From: Lachnospiraceae bacterium
GTDB taxonomy: Bacteria > Bacillota > Clostridia > Lachnospirales > Lachnospiraceae
Assembly: GCA_910575005.1 (NCBI GenBank)
Contig: CAJTCL010000026.1
Location: 1 to 34,614 of the forward strand
Direction of reading: 5' to 3'
DNA: 34,614 nucleotides
Position numbers and translations under genes: made by a program. Below, in pieces: positions 6,627 through 15,144 of this stretch. Numbering within the stretch: the stretch's first letter is position 1; each line of letters starts with the position of its first letter. The notes below the pieces were generated by a model that was given only the letters and a program-made list of their open reading frames with translations, did not search any database and was not told where the DNA came from.

Positions 6627-6848
6627 ATGGAGGGATTGACAGCACCAGGCGTGATCGCAGTATCAGGAAAATACTATTGTGGTGCTGCAGATGTTATGAG
6701 TTATCTCGGATGCAAGGAAAATAAGGCATATGAACTCATAAGGGCATTGAGGCAGGAACTGATAGACGCTGGGAGGCTGACTCCAGCATATCCTCAGGGA
6801 AAGGTGCCGCGAAAATATTTTATGGAGCGGTGCATGATTGAAGAATAG
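6627..6848 (+). CDS. Excisionase-like/winged-HTH protein, 73 aa
   Basis: Small protein with a MerR/Xis-type helix pattern: ADVMSYLGCKENKAYELI then KVPRKYFMERC. Proteins with the VPRKYF ending occur in Firmicutes phages as small HTH DNA-binding proteins beside regulators. It could be this module's recombination directionality factor, since no other Xis candidate lies near the integrase. RBS GGAGGG is upstream. The function is inferred. Confidence 0.55.
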   Translation: MEGLTAPGVIAVSGKYYCGAADVMSYLGCKENKAYELIRALRQELIDAGRLTPAYPQGKVPRKYFMERCMIEE

Positions 6849-6868
6849 GAGGTGTCAGGAGGTTCATC

Positions 6869-7495
6869 ATGAAAGCAAAAGTTATCATTAGTCTGGGAAT
6901 GGTTGTAGGACTTGCAGTATGTTCTGTTGTAGCATATGCGAGTACAGAGGACACAACAGAAGTAAGCACTAAGATGGAACAAAACAAAGAGGAAATGATT
7001 GTTATCCAGGAGAATTTAGCAGTAATAGCAAAAGAAAAAGCATTGTTCCAGGACATTCTTCTGACTAATAAGTCAGCAAAGCCCCGAAATCAGTTTGTAG
7101 ACTATGGAAAAAGGCAAAAGCCAGAGGACGCATATCTTCTTGCAAAACTTGCTATGGCAGAAGCTGAGGGAGAAGATATAGAGGGGAAAGCCCTTGTAAT
7201 ACGGGTGGTACTTAATCGTGTCCAGGCGGATAAATTTCCAGATACGGTTGAGGCGGTTATTTACCAGAAAAAGCAATTCAGTCCTATTGCAAATGGAAGG
7301 TTTGACAGGGTAGAGCCAAATGAGGATTGCTGGCAGGCTCTTTCCATGATCGAATTCGATCATTGGGATGAAAGTATGGGAGCAACGTACTTTGAAAGTA
7401 AGAGCAAATCTACCTGGCATGAAAAAAATCTAAAGTTCCTTTTCAAACATGGCTCCCATTATTTTTATATGGAGCAGGGGGCAGAGCATGAATAG
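6869..7495 (+). CDS. Secreted SleB-type cell wall hydrolase
   Basis: 208 residues. A signal peptide (MKAKVIISLGMVVGLAVC, ending about AYAS) and a helical linker precede the Hydrolase_2/SleB catalytic fold, seen in LAKLAMAEAEGEDIEGKALV, VVLNRV and QFSPIANGRF. SleB-family enzymes cleave peptidoglycan; the Glu in AEAEGE is the likely catalytic acid. It sits in the early operon and not beside a holin, so it may act in envelope remodelling and not host lysis. The next gene starts inside its last codons (ATG at 7488), implying coupling. Confidence 0.85.
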   Translation: MKAKVIISLGMVVGLAVCSVVAYASTEDTTEVSTKMEQNKEEMIVIQENLAVIAKEKALFQDILLTNKSAKPRNQFVDYGKRQKPEDAYLLAKLAMAEAEGEDIEGKALVIRVVLNRVQADKFPDTVEAVIYQKKQFSPIANGRFDRVEPNEDCWQALSMIEFDHWDESMGATYFESKSKSTWHEKNLKFLFKHGSHYFYMEQGAEHE

Positions 7496-7718
7496 GAAAA
7501 AATGGGTACAGAATGCAGTTGTGGCTATCTATGTTCTGTCAGTTACATACATGATGGGGAAATGGGCCATATATTATGCCTTTTTGGAGCGTGGGTATGT
7601 TGCAGTTGGCGGGGAATATTTATTTATTCTTATGGTGGCCTGGATAGCTTATAAGGCAATCTGTAAATTTTGGAATGTGTTGGAGGAAAAAGAGGATGCA
7701 GAAACAGGAAGTAAGTAG
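7488..7718 (+). CDS. Two-helix membrane protein, 76 aa
   Basis: Begins MNRKKWVQNAVVAIYVLS and contains two hydrophobic segments (about residues 8-26 and 42-62) with a charged C-terminus. It overlaps the end of the SleB-like gene by 8 bp, so it is probably co-translated. It may anchor or export the hydrolase, which is inference. No family is recognised. Confidence 0.55.
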   Translation: MNRKKWVQNAVVAIYVLSVTYMMGKWAIYYAFLERGYVAVGGEYLFILMVAWIAYKAICKFWNVLEEKEDAETGSK

Positions 7719-7974
7719 ACAGGAGATAGAGGCTCTTCTGGGATTTGAGATCACAAGTGAGCAGTTTAAAGAGGCTTTGGCATATGCCAGGCATAAGCAA
7801 GCATACATCTATCAGCAGGAAGGGCGTCCAGTGGTATTGCAGCACTGGTATCTTGTGAAACTGACAGAAGAGTATGTCCGAAGCCTTGCGTTCTCAAAAT
7901 ATACAATGGATTTATGCAAAACCTTGCGTGATATGGAAAAAGAGCACCTGATTTCAAATCGAGGCGCCCAATAA
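7696..7974 (+). CDS. Hypothetical early protein, 92 aa
   Basis: Soluble helical protein starting MQKQEVSRQEIEALLGFEI. It overlaps the preceding membrane gene by 23 bp and uses GGAGG (7682-7686) as SD. Tyr/Gln-rich middle (HKQAYIYQQEGRP). No function is recognised. Confidence 0.5.
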   Translation: MQKQEVSRQEIEALLGFEITSEQFKEALAYARHKQAYIYQQEGRPVVLQHWYLVKLTEEYVRSLAFSKYTMDLCKTLRDMEKEHLISNRGAQ

Positions 7975-8039
7975 GCACTCTTATTGTAACAGGTTTTGTT
8001 TCATAAATCAAGCAAAAATACAATATGGAGGAAAGAAAA

Positions 8040-8225
8040 ATGTATGAAATTCCAGACAATTATAACGCATTCGAGGAACTGGAAGCGGAGCAAGAACGCA
8101 GACAGCGGATGCGGAAACGGTTAGCATATATTTATGGAAAAACAGAATGGGAAGGATGGGAAGAAGATGAGCAATATCCAAGCGATTATTACACAGGAGA
8201 ATGCGACGATTACTTGCAACTTTGA
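8040..8225 (+). CDS. Small acidic protein, 61 aa
   Basis: ATG 9 nt after GGAGG, product starting MYEIPDNYNAFEELEAEQER. Strongly charged, with an acidic Tyr-rich tail. Its last 59 bp overlap the start of the DUF1351 gene. Function unknown. Confidence 0.5.
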   Translation: MYEIPDNYNAFEELEAEQERRQRMRKRLAYIYGKTEWEGWEEDEQYPSDYYTGECDDYLQL

Positions 8226-9192
8226 GCAGGTACAGAAAGCGATCCAGGACAAGCTGGCTCAATACAATGGAGCAGTGTTTACGGAGGATAGTAAAACCTA
8301 TGCCAAGAAGGAGGTTGCAAGCCTTCGGGCACAAAAGAAGTCTTTGCAGGATAATATGAAGGATGCAAAGAAGCAGTATATGGTTCCTTGGAATGAATTT
8401 GAAGCAAAGGCAAAAAAGCTGATTAGTTTATATGATGAACCAATCAATTTTATCAATGGGCAGGTACAGGCGTTTGAGGAAAAACGGGTTGCAGAGAAAA
8501 AGAAATTGATTTCTGAAATTTTTCAGTCGGTTCCAGTAGAAGTACAGGAATATATTCCCCTTAATCGTATTTATAATTCCAAGTGGGAGAACGCCACTTA
8601 TAAAGAAAAAGATATTCGTAAAGATGTTTCTGAAATTACTGAAAAAATTTTAAGTGATCTTGCTACGATACAGACAATGGATTCTGAAGCGGTTCCAAAG
8701 GCTTTGGAACAGTATAAGGATAGTTTAAGTCTTGCAGATGCAGTAGCTTACATAAACGATTACGAACGGCAAAAGAAGGAAATTCTTGCCCGTGAACAAG
8801 AAAGGAAACGCAGAGAGGGAGAAGCACGCATCCGCCGTGAGGATCGCAAGAAACTGCAGGCAGAGCAAAAAGCAAAAGCCGCATTGGAGGCGGCATGTCA
8901 TGCAGAGATAGAAAAAGAAGAGGCGTTGCGGCGGGCAGAACGGGAAAAGGAAGAAGCAGCACGTCAGGCAGAACGGGAAAAGGAAGAAGCGCTGCGGCGG
9001 GCAAAAGAAGAGCAGAAACAGGCCATAGAGAAAGCAAAAGCAGAAGCGGCACAGGAAACCATTGAGCGCTTCATTCCTGACATGGAAGGTGGATCACAGC
9101 TTTACGAGTATCGGATTTCTCTTTCAGAGGATGCAAAGGAAAAATTGGAAATGTACATGGATAGCATTGGCATTGAATGGGAGTTGATTTAA
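8167..9192 (+). CDS. DUF1351 phage protein
   Basis: 341 residues. The N-terminal half matches the DUF1351 style (SLRAQKKSLQDNMKDAKKQY). Residues about 210-300 are a long charged coiled coil built from near-repeated heptads (REKEEAARQAEREKEEALRR). DUF1351 proteins are encoded beside single-strand annealing or recombination genes in Firmicutes phages, and here the next gene is Rad52-like with a 1-bp stop/start overlap. The role is probably in recombination or replication; mechanism unknown. The ATG at 8167 follows GGGAAG. Confidence 0.75.
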   Translation: MSNIQAIITQENATITCNFEQVQKAIQDKLAQYNGAVFTEDSKTYAKKEVASLRAQKKSLQDNMKDAKKQYMVPWNEFEAKAKKLISLYDEPINFINGQVQAFEEKRVAEKKKLISEIFQSVPVEVQEYIPLNRIYNSKWENATYKEKDIRKDVSEITEKILSDLATIQTMDSEAVPKALEQYKDSLSLADAVAYINDYERQKKEILAREQERKRREGEARIRREDRKKLQAEQKAKAALEAACHAEIEKEEALRRAEREKEEAARQAEREKEEALRRAKEEQKQAIEKAKAEAAQETIERFIPDMEGGSQLYEYRISLSEDAKEKLEMYMDSIGIEWELI

Positions 9193-9824
9193 TGGAACAT
9201 TTGGCTATTTATAACGCGGGGCGGGAGGTCCCACAAAGTGCAAAAAGAGAGATCAGAGGCGGAAGATTAAGCGGAAAGACGGACATCAATCCCATGTGGA
9301 GGATTAAGAAGCTCACGGAGCTGTTTGGCCCATGCGGGGTTGGCTGGTACTATAAATCGGTTCGGGAATGGTTAGAACCCTATGGGGACTGTGTGGCTGC
9401 CTTTGTAAAGATGGAGTTGTATATCAAAACAGAGGAAGATGACGAGTGGTCCATGCCCATCCAAGGAACGGGAGGAAGTATGTTTGTGGAGATGGAAAGC
9501 AAGGGCCCACATGTCTCAGATGAATGTTTTAAGATGGCAACGACAGATGCCATCTCCGTAGCTTGCAAACAGCTTGGAATTGGAGCAGATGTTTACTGGG
9601 AGAAAGACCATACAAAATACCAAACACCCCAAAATCAGAGTGAACCAGAAGATGCAGAGTTGGTGTCTTTGCGAAAACAGTTGGAGGTAGAATGTAGGCG
9701 CTGTGGATATGGAGCTGCTGCCATTCGTAGGACCTATAAGGTGGATGATATTCAGGAGTTATCCAAGCTGCAGTTAAAAGATGCGATCAAACGTATGAAA
9801 AATCTTCCTGATAAAAAGGAGTAG
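9192..9824 (+). CDS. Rad52-like single-strand annealing protein
   Basis: 210 residues. Residues about 25-140 match the phage Rad52/Sak-type annealing fold: DINPMWRIKKLTELFGPCGV, GTGGSMFV and DECFKMATTDAISVACKQLG ending DVYWEKD. Such proteins anneal complementary ssDNA in phage recombination and concatemer formation. The C-terminal about 70 residues form a variable helical tail. Its ATG overlaps the TAA of the DUF1351 gene, indicating translational coupling. Fold assignment is from motif memory, not a search. Confidence 0.75.
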   Translation: MEHLAIYNAGREVPQSAKREIRGGRLSGKTDINPMWRIKKLTELFGPCGVGWYYKSVREWLEPYGDCVAAFVKMELYIKTEEDDEWSMPIQGTGGSMFVEMESKGPHVSDECFKMATTDAISVACKQLGIGADVYWEKDHTKYQTPQNQSEPEDAELVSLRKQLEVECRRCGYGAAAIRRTYKVDDIQELSKLQLKDAIKRMKNLPDKKE

Positions 9825-9826
9825 TA

Positions 9827-10156
9827 ATGGAATTTACATCGAAAATAAAGGACATTGGACGCACGCTGCAGGGAAGTCTTACCATTACCTTGGAAAGCCA
9901 TGAAATCAGCCCGAAAAAGGCAGCAGAACTGGCAGAGCTTGGGGACTTGATGGTAACGATTGAGAAACGGAAGAAAAAGCGCAGCCTGGATGCCAATGCT
10001 TACTATTGGCTTTTGGTTGGGAAAATTGGAAAACATACAGGAGCAAGTAAGAACCACATCCATAACATGATGCTTGATCGGTATGGAGAATTAGACCAGA
10101 TGCCAGAGGAATTGGAAAGGATGCTGGCGGCGTATGGAGCAAAAAGGCATTTCTGA
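9827..10156 (+). CDS. NinB-like recombination protein, short
   Basis: 109 residues with the motif KKKRSLDANAYYWLL (about 46-60) and SKNHIHNMMLDRYGE, as in Firmicutes phage proteins annotated as NinB-like or recombination-associated. Family members I recall are about 140-200 residues, so this copy may have lost an internal or C-terminal part; it ends PEELERMLAAYGAKRHF. It starts 2 bp after the Rad52-like stop. The following 114 bp hold no gene. Confidence 0.6.
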   Translation: MEFTSKIKDIGRTLQGSLTITLESHEISPKKAAELAELGDLMVTIEKRKKKRSLDANAYYWLLVGKIGKHTGASKNHIHNMMLDRYGELDQMPEELERMLAAYGAKRHF

Positions 10157-10270
10157 GGTGAAAGAACAGAAATATTAAATTTAGAAGTATATTGTCGGGG
10201 CGTTAGCAGGTTTCCATAGAAAAGGAAGACTTGCAGATAGAAAGAAAAACAAGGGAGGTGTGCGGATAGA

Positions 10271-11221
10271 ATGGCACGTCCGAAACAGGACGGATTGCTC
10301 TATTTTTCATTCGATACGGATTTCTTTTATGCAGACAAGAACATCAAACGGTTAAAGGCAAGATATGGGAACAATGGATTGTTGTTTTACATATATCTGC
10401 TGACAGAAATCTATCGGAACGGATATTACATAAGGTGGGATTTGGAAAGCATAGATGATGCAATAGATATTCTGAATGTTACGGAAGGGTTTATAGAACA
10501 GGTAATGACATTCTTAGTTAGCCGGTCACTACTTACAAAGATAAGCATACTTGCTAATTCGGACACTATCTTACCAATACAAAAAGCAGGTGATGGCAGA
10601 CCACAATGCGAGTTAGCCAATGGCAACGGACAGAAGCGGGCAGAGGTCATCACCTCACCAGGAATACAAAAACGTTATCAGGAGGCAGTCAAAGGGCGTA
10701 AAAGACAGATAGAAGTGAATGCGGAAATTTGGCTTTTAGACAAGGAAGAAACTGCATCTTGTATTAAAGTAACAAAAAATTATAGTTTTTCCGAGAAAAA
10801 CCAGGGTAAATCTAAGAAAAACCAGAGTAAATCTAAGAAAAATGACATAAAAGAAAGTAAAGGAAAAGAAAGTAAAGGAAAAGGGCTGCCGCGCATAGAA
10901 CGGTTTGAGGACTTTTGGTTAGCATACCCAAACAAGCAGCGACGTTACCTGACAGAAACGGCATACTGTGACTTGATACTGTCTGGAAGCGTTACAGAAG
11001 ACGATTTAATTCGGGCAGCTAAGAATTATGCTGAGTATATCAAAGAGTCTGAGGACAAGATGTTTCTGCCAAACAATTTTCTGGAAAAATGTGTGTTTGC
11101 AGACTATTTGGAAGCGAAACAGGCAGAGCTACCAAAACAGGCAGATCAAAAGCCGGAACCAGAGGAAGAAGAGTTGATTGGAGAAGATTGGCGGGATTGT
11201 GAAACGCCATTTGGGAGGTAA
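10271..11221 (+). CDS. DUF4373 (Lin1244/Lin1753-like) replication protein
   Basis: 316 residues. The N-terminal domain (YFSFDTDFFYADKNIKRLKA) is typical of DUF4373 proteins, thought to take part in phage/ICE replication initiation. A basic low-complexity linker follows (KSKKNQSKSKKNDIKESKGK), then a C-terminal DnaD-like region (FWLAYPNKQRR). SD GGGAGG lies upstream and the primase-helicase follows after 2 bp. Positions 10492-10919 are duplicated perfectly at 24464-24891. Confidence 0.8.
   Translation: MARPKQDGLLYFSFDTDFFYADKNIKRLKARYGNNGLLFYIYLLTEIYRNGYYIRWDLESIDDAIDILNVTEGFIEQVMTFLVSRSLLTKISILANSDTILPIQKAGDGRPQCELANGNGQKRAEVITSPGIQKRYQEAVKGRKRQIEVNAEIWLLDKEETASCIKVTKNYSFSEKNQGKSKKNQSKSKKNDIKESKGKESKGKGLPRIERFEDFWLAYPNKQRRYLTETAYCDLILSGSVTEDDLIRAAKNYAEYIKESEDKMFLPNNFLEKCVFADYLEAKQAELPKQADQKPEPEEEELIGEDWRDCETPFGR
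10492..10919 (+). repeat. 428-bp perfect direct repeat, copy 1
   Basis: Base-for-base identical to 24464-24891 in my line-by-line comparison (offset 13972). It lies inside the intact DUF4373 gene and covers its middle and basic linker. Outside the tract the two loci diverge at once, although a few following codons remain similar. Confidence 0.95.
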
Positions 11222-11223
11222 TC

Positions 11224-13035
11224 ATGTATGAATTTAAGCCGGATGATGCTTATGCTTTTGCCAGGCATGTCCATGCACAGGCATATGAGCATGGTGGAGA
11301 ACTAGTATTTAAGCTATGTCCATACTGCAATCCGAAGCCTACCAGGGACAATTTAAAATCATTCTCAATCAATCTTGCAACGGGCCAATTTAAGTGCCTG
11401 CGTGCATCTTGCGGAGTAACTGGGAACATGCTGACACTTTCCAAGGATTTTGATTTTTCCCTTGGAAGTGAGATGGATGAGTATTATCAACCACGGCGGC
11501 AGTTCCGCAAGCTGAAAACGTCGGAAAGACCAATTGAGCCGAAGCCAGAGGCAATCCAGTATTTAACGGGTCGTGGAATTTCTGAGGAGGTCATAAAAAG
11601 GTATCAGATCACCGTCCAAAACAAACACCCAAACATACTGGTATTCCCCTTTTTGGATGCTGCTGGGAAGATGCAGTTTGTCAAATACCGTAAGACAGAT
11701 TTTGACAGAGAAAAAGACAAAAACAAAGAATGGTGCGAGGCGAACTGCAAACCCATCCTGTTTGGAATGGCGCAGTGTAAAGATTTTGGAAAACTGGTAG
11801 TAACAGAGGGGCAGATCGACAGTCTTTCTGTGGCAGAAGCCGGAATAGCAAATGCTGTGTCAGTGCCAAACGGGGCCAAAGGGTTTACCTGGATCCCCTA
11901 TTGCTGGGATTGGATAAACAAATTTCAGGAAGTCGTTGTATTTGGGGACTGTGAGAAAGGCCGTATTACTCTATTGGATGAATTATCTTCACGATTGAAA
12001 TGCACTGTAAAACATGTCAGGGAGGAAGATTACAAGGGGTGTAAGGATGCAAATGAAATATTACAAAAGCATGGCGTAGAACAAATAAAAAAGTGTGTGG
12101 AACATGCAATCGTGACGCCGATTGGAGGCGTGATTGCCTTGTCAGAGGTGGAACATGTGGATATCTTTAAGCTTCCAAAGCTGCAGACTGGAATCAAACA
12201 ATTGGACCGTTTGCTGTATGGAGGGTTGCCATTTGGCGGTGTGGTCCTGGTATCAGGAAAACCAGGAGAAGGAAAATCCACGTTGGCAAGCCAGATATTA
12301 GTAAATGCCATCCATCAAGGCCATAAATGTTTTGTATATAGCGGCGAACTTCCGAATTACCTGTTTCGCTCCTGGATAGATTTCCAGATCGCTGGTAATT
12401 CCCATATCACAGAGTATCAAAACAAGTGGGGAGACAGGAATTATAAGGTATCTGATACAAACCGGAAAATGATAGCTGAGTGGTACCATGAAAAATGTTT
12501 CCTGTATGATAACAGGATTGTGGATGGTGATGAGACTAGGAGCCTGCTTAGTCTGACAAAGAATGTGATTATGCAGTATGGCGTAGATGTCATACTGTTG
12601 GACAACTTGATGACTGCCTTAGACCTAGAACCAGGGAAGGCGTATGACAAATATGATAGGCAAAGCCTTTTTGTCAAGAAGCTCTCACGTATGGCATTGA
12701 AATACAATGTATTGATTCTTCTAGTGGCGCATAAAAGGAAAAATAATTTTTCCACGAATGAAAATGATGAAATTAGCGGCAGCGGAGATATATCAAACTT
12801 AGCCACCATTACAATTGCCTATGAGAAAGACAAGGAGCTGCTGCCAGAGCAAAGGCGTCTGAAAGTATCAAAAAACCGCCTGTTCGGAAAGACCGAAACA
12901 AAAGGCTACATACTGGACTATGACGAGAAATCGAAGCGGATATATGGGCAGGGCGATGATTTAGGGTTTGACTATGGCTGGGACCAAAGTGTGGACCAGT
13001 TCATAGATATTGGGAGTGAGGAGGTGCCCTTCTGA
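11224..13035 (+). CDS. Bifunctional primase-helicase (T7 gp4/Twinkle type)
   Basis: 603 residues. A zinc-finger region (CPYC at 32-35, C58, C63) leads into a TOPRIM fold (TEGQIDS at about 194-200, GDCEKGR at about 241-247). The C-terminal half is a DnaB/RecA-fold helicase: Walker A GKPGEGKST (345-353), Walker B-like VDVILLDN, and GSGDISNLA near the end. It would prime and unwind DNA for element replication. It follows the DUF4373 gene by 2 bp, and its TGA overlaps the next ATG. Complete and of expected length. Confidence 0.92.
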   Translation: MYEFKPDDAYAFARHVHAQAYEHGGELVFKLCPYCNPKPTRDNLKSFSINLATGQFKCLRASCGVTGNMLTLSKDFDFSLGSEMDEYYQPRRQFRKLKTSERPIEPKPEAIQYLTGRGISEEVIKRYQITVQNKHPNILVFPFLDAAGKMQFVKYRKTDFDREKDKNKEWCEANCKPILFGMAQCKDFGKLVVTEGQIDSLSVAEAGIANAVSVPNGAKGFTWIPYCWDWINKFQEVVVFGDCEKGRITLLDELSSRLKCTVKHVREEDYKGCKDANEILQKHGVEQIKKCVEHAIVTPIGGVIALSEVEHVDIFKLPKLQTGIKQLDRLLYGGLPFGGVVLVSGKPGEGKSTLASQILVNAIHQGHKCFVYSGELPNYLFRSWIDFQIAGNSHITEYQNKWGDRNYKVSDTNRKMIAEWYHEKCFLYDNRIVDGDETRSLLSLTKNVIMQYGVDVILLDNLMTALDLEPGKAYDKYDRQSLFVKKLSRMALKYNVLILLVAHKRKNNFSTNENDEISGSGDISNLATITIAYEKDKELLPEQRRLKVSKNRLFGKTETKGYILDYDEKSKRIYGQGDDLGFDYGWDQSVDQFIDIGSEEVPF

Positions 13036-13265
13036 TGACAAAGGAGCAGGAAGCATGGATTAACAAAATAGTGGGGCAGTTAAGGGAGGAGGTCAGGAAG
13101 AGAAAACCATTGTCGGATGCTGATTGGGATGAGTTGAGAAAATCTATCAGAATGATCTTTCAAAAATCAAAGAAAAATGTGGAAGTAAAGAAAGCCCTTG
13201 TCAAGTTCCTTTTAGAATGTAAAAAAATGGATGAAGAAGCCAAAGTTGATTATGAAAAGTTGTAG
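13035..13265 (+). CDS. Small hypothetical protein, 76 aa
   Basis: Highly charged helical protein (EAWINKIVGQLREEVRKRK) coupled to the primase-helicase by a TGATG overlap. No motif is recognised. Its position suggests an accessory replication factor, which is inference. Confidence 0.6.
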   Translation: MTKEQEAWINKIVGQLREEVRKRKPLSDADWDELRKSIRMIFQKSKKNVEVKKALVKFLLECKKMDEEAKVDYEKL

Positions 13266-13306
13266 CAAGATCAAAGAAGTATGACACACGGTTAGGAGTG
13301 GGAAAA

Positions 13307-14140
13307 TTGCGGAATGTACAAAGAAAATTACAGGGAAATCAAGGGGAATTTGTAAAAATTATTCGGGAATTATGTTATTCGCGCCAACCGTGGGAGGTTT
13401 GGTCTGATGTAATTACGGTTATGGCTTGTTCGATAGCGAATGCTGTGGATAAGTCACCAAAGCGGCATGAGTGTCGCGAAAAGGAGTATGCAGACTGCAT
13501 TAAGCGGTTGGGCGGCGTGGAAAAACCAGCACATTTATTTGCCATTCTGGTAGAAGCATTGGAAGCAAATCCAGACCAAGACTTTCTCGGTGAGCTGTAC
13601 ATGGCATTGGAACTGGGGAACCATTGGAAAGGTCAATTTTTTACATCGTACAATACTTGCCAGCTTATGTCTGAAATGACAATGGGCGACTGCCAGAAAG
13701 CGATTGAAAAAGATGGTTGGATTTCTATATGCGATCCATGTATTGGTGGAGGCGCTATGATGATAGCAGCAGTTCATACGCTGCGGCGGCAGAATGTATA
13801 TTATCATAATCATGTACTTTTTGTTGGTCAAGATATTGATCGTGTGGTTGGTATGATGGCTTATATACAGCTATCTCTTCTGGGGTGTCCTGGATATATT
13901 GTCATTGCGAATACGATGACAAATCCGATAGTGGGGTCGCCCCTCATGCCCATAGAGAAAGAAGGACAGGAATTTTGGTACACGCCAATTTATTTTGGCG
14001 AAGTGTGGCATTTCAGAAGGGTATTTAGTCTTTTAAAAAATATCAGTGGAACCGAAACCACTCAAAAAACAGTGGAAAAAGAGCGCTACTTTATGTTTTT
14101 TGATTTCAAAAGTCAGGAGGTTGAAAATGAGCGGATTTGA
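13307..14140 (+). CDS. N6-adenine methyltransferase-like protein, probably degenerate
   Basis: About 277 residues. It has the SAM-binding motif DPCIGGGAMMIAA (about residues 142-154) and preceding FFTSYNTCQLM typical of HsdM-like methylases. Where the catalytic NPPY/DPPY should lie there is NTMTNPIVGSP, so a canonical amino-methylation site is missing. The TTG start is preferred because GGAG lies 8 nt upstream; GTG at 13298 is an alternative with no room for an SD. No specificity or restriction subunit is adjacent. It may bind DNA or SAM without methylating, or use a variant motif as other phage members appear to. Confidence 0.7.
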   Translation: MRNVQRKLQGNQGEFVKIIRELCYSRQPWEVWSDVITVMACSIANAVDKSPKRHECREKEYADCIKRLGGVEKPAHLFAILVEALEANPDQDFLGELYMALELGNHWKGQFFTSYNTCQLMSEMTMGDCQKAIEKDGWISICDPCIGGGAMMIAAVHTLRRQNVYYHNHVLFVGQDIDRVVGMMAYIQLSLLGCPGYIVIANTMTNPIVGSPLMPIEKEGQEFWYTPIYFGEVWHFRRVFSLLKNISGTETTQKTVEKERYFMFFDFKSQEVENERI

Positions 14141-15131
14141 AACTAGTAAGAAAGCTCTGCCGTCTGAAATTTATCAGACGGCCAGAGAAGGAATGCGGAC
14201 AAAAAGAGAGATTAAGCATTTTTCGGAAGAAGCAGGCAATGACTATGGACCGGAATGGGGCGCAGTTGTCAATGAATATCTCAAGACAGCGTATAAAGAG
14301 GTTGACAAAGGATGTGATCTGGAAGTAGCCAGCTCTGTATACAAAGTACTTCGGCAGGATAAGGTTACAGCATTTTATGATTCTAACGGAGATACGCTTT
14401 TTGATGTGACCAATAAGCAATTGGAAAAAGAATATAAATTTTGGAAAAAAGATAACAATCTTTCTGAGGAAGAAGAGTCAGTTTTAGAAGAACAAACAGA
14501 AAACACAGAAAATAATTTGCCGGTATCGGAAGAAAATAAAGAGCCAGAGGGCAGAGAGGGTATAAGCGAGAAAGCAGCAGGAATGGAGAAAACAGACTTG
14601 GTACCAGAGGAGGTTTCTAAAAGTATTCCAGATGTAAAAGAAAGAGCAAAGAAAAAGCTGGAAGATGAATTGAAAAATGCCAAAGATCAATCATTTGCAG
14701 ATCCAGTTATTAAACATCTTTTGAGACGTTGTGAAGAGGAGAAAGGTTTATCAGAGGATGTTCTGCAAAAGCATAAAACCTGGGAAAAATGCTTTGATTA
14801 TATATACAAACAGGCCAGGAAGCAGGCAAGCGGAAATCGTGCTGCCGTTCGTGACGAAGTGGTTTATGAATGGGCCGAGGACTATTACCACAAAGACGAT
14901 AAGGCAGAAGAAGCTGAAAAGGCCAGAAAAGCAGCAGAAGCAAAGAAGAAAGCGGCGGAACGGGCTGCAAAATCAAAGGCCAGTACCAGTAAGTCTCAAA
15001 CTGAAAAGAAGGCAGCACAACAAAAGCAAGAAGCTCCTGTTCTGGCAGAAAAGACGGAAGAAAAAAGAACCAGAAGAAACAGCAAAGATTTGGAAGGCCA
15101 GATGAATATGTTTTCCATGATGGGAATGTAA
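14127..15131 (+). CDS. pcfK: PcfK-like protein (AcrIIA9-related family)
   Basis: 334 residues. The N-terminal about 110 residues are unassigned, then an acidic linker (about 115-165), then a PcfK-like domain at about 185-265: FADPVIKHLLRRCEEEKGL and VVYEWAEDYYHKDD. A Lys/Ala-rich coiled tail (KKKAAERAAKSKA) ends in QMNMFSMMGM. PcfK was named from plasmid pCF10. To my recollection the same family includes the Cas9 inhibitor AcrIIA9, so this is a candidate anti-CRISPR, not a demonstrated one. SD CAGGAGG lies upstream. It overlaps the methylase-like gene by 14 bp and precedes pcfJ by 13 bp. Confidence 0.75.
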   Translation: MSGFETSKKALPSEIYQTAREGMRTKREIKHFSEEAGNDYGPEWGAVVNEYLKTAYKEVDKGCDLEVASSVYKVLRQDKVTAFYDSNGDTLFDVTNKQLEKEYKFWKKDNNLSEEEESVLEEQTENTENNLPVSEENKEPEGREGISEKAAGMEKTDLVPEEVSKSIPDVKERAKKKLEDELKNAKDQSFADPVIKHLLRRCEEEKGLSEDVLQKHKTWEKCFDYIYKQARKQASGNRAAVRDEVVYEWAEDYYHKDDKAEEAEKARKAAEAKKKAAERAAKSKASTSKSQTEKKAAQQKQEAPVLAEKTEEKRTRRNSKDLEGQMNMFSMMGM

Positions 15132-15144
15132 GGGGGCGGCTCGT

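Noticed and set aside
8760-9050. Tandem repeat in the DUF1351 gene as a mobile repeat
   Set aside because: The periodicity follows the coiled-coil heptads of the protein, not an independent DNA element.
10790-10885. Short tandem repeats in the DUF4373 linker as CRISPR-like
   Set aside because: Units are 15-21 bp with no spacers and encode a Lys/Ser-rich linker.
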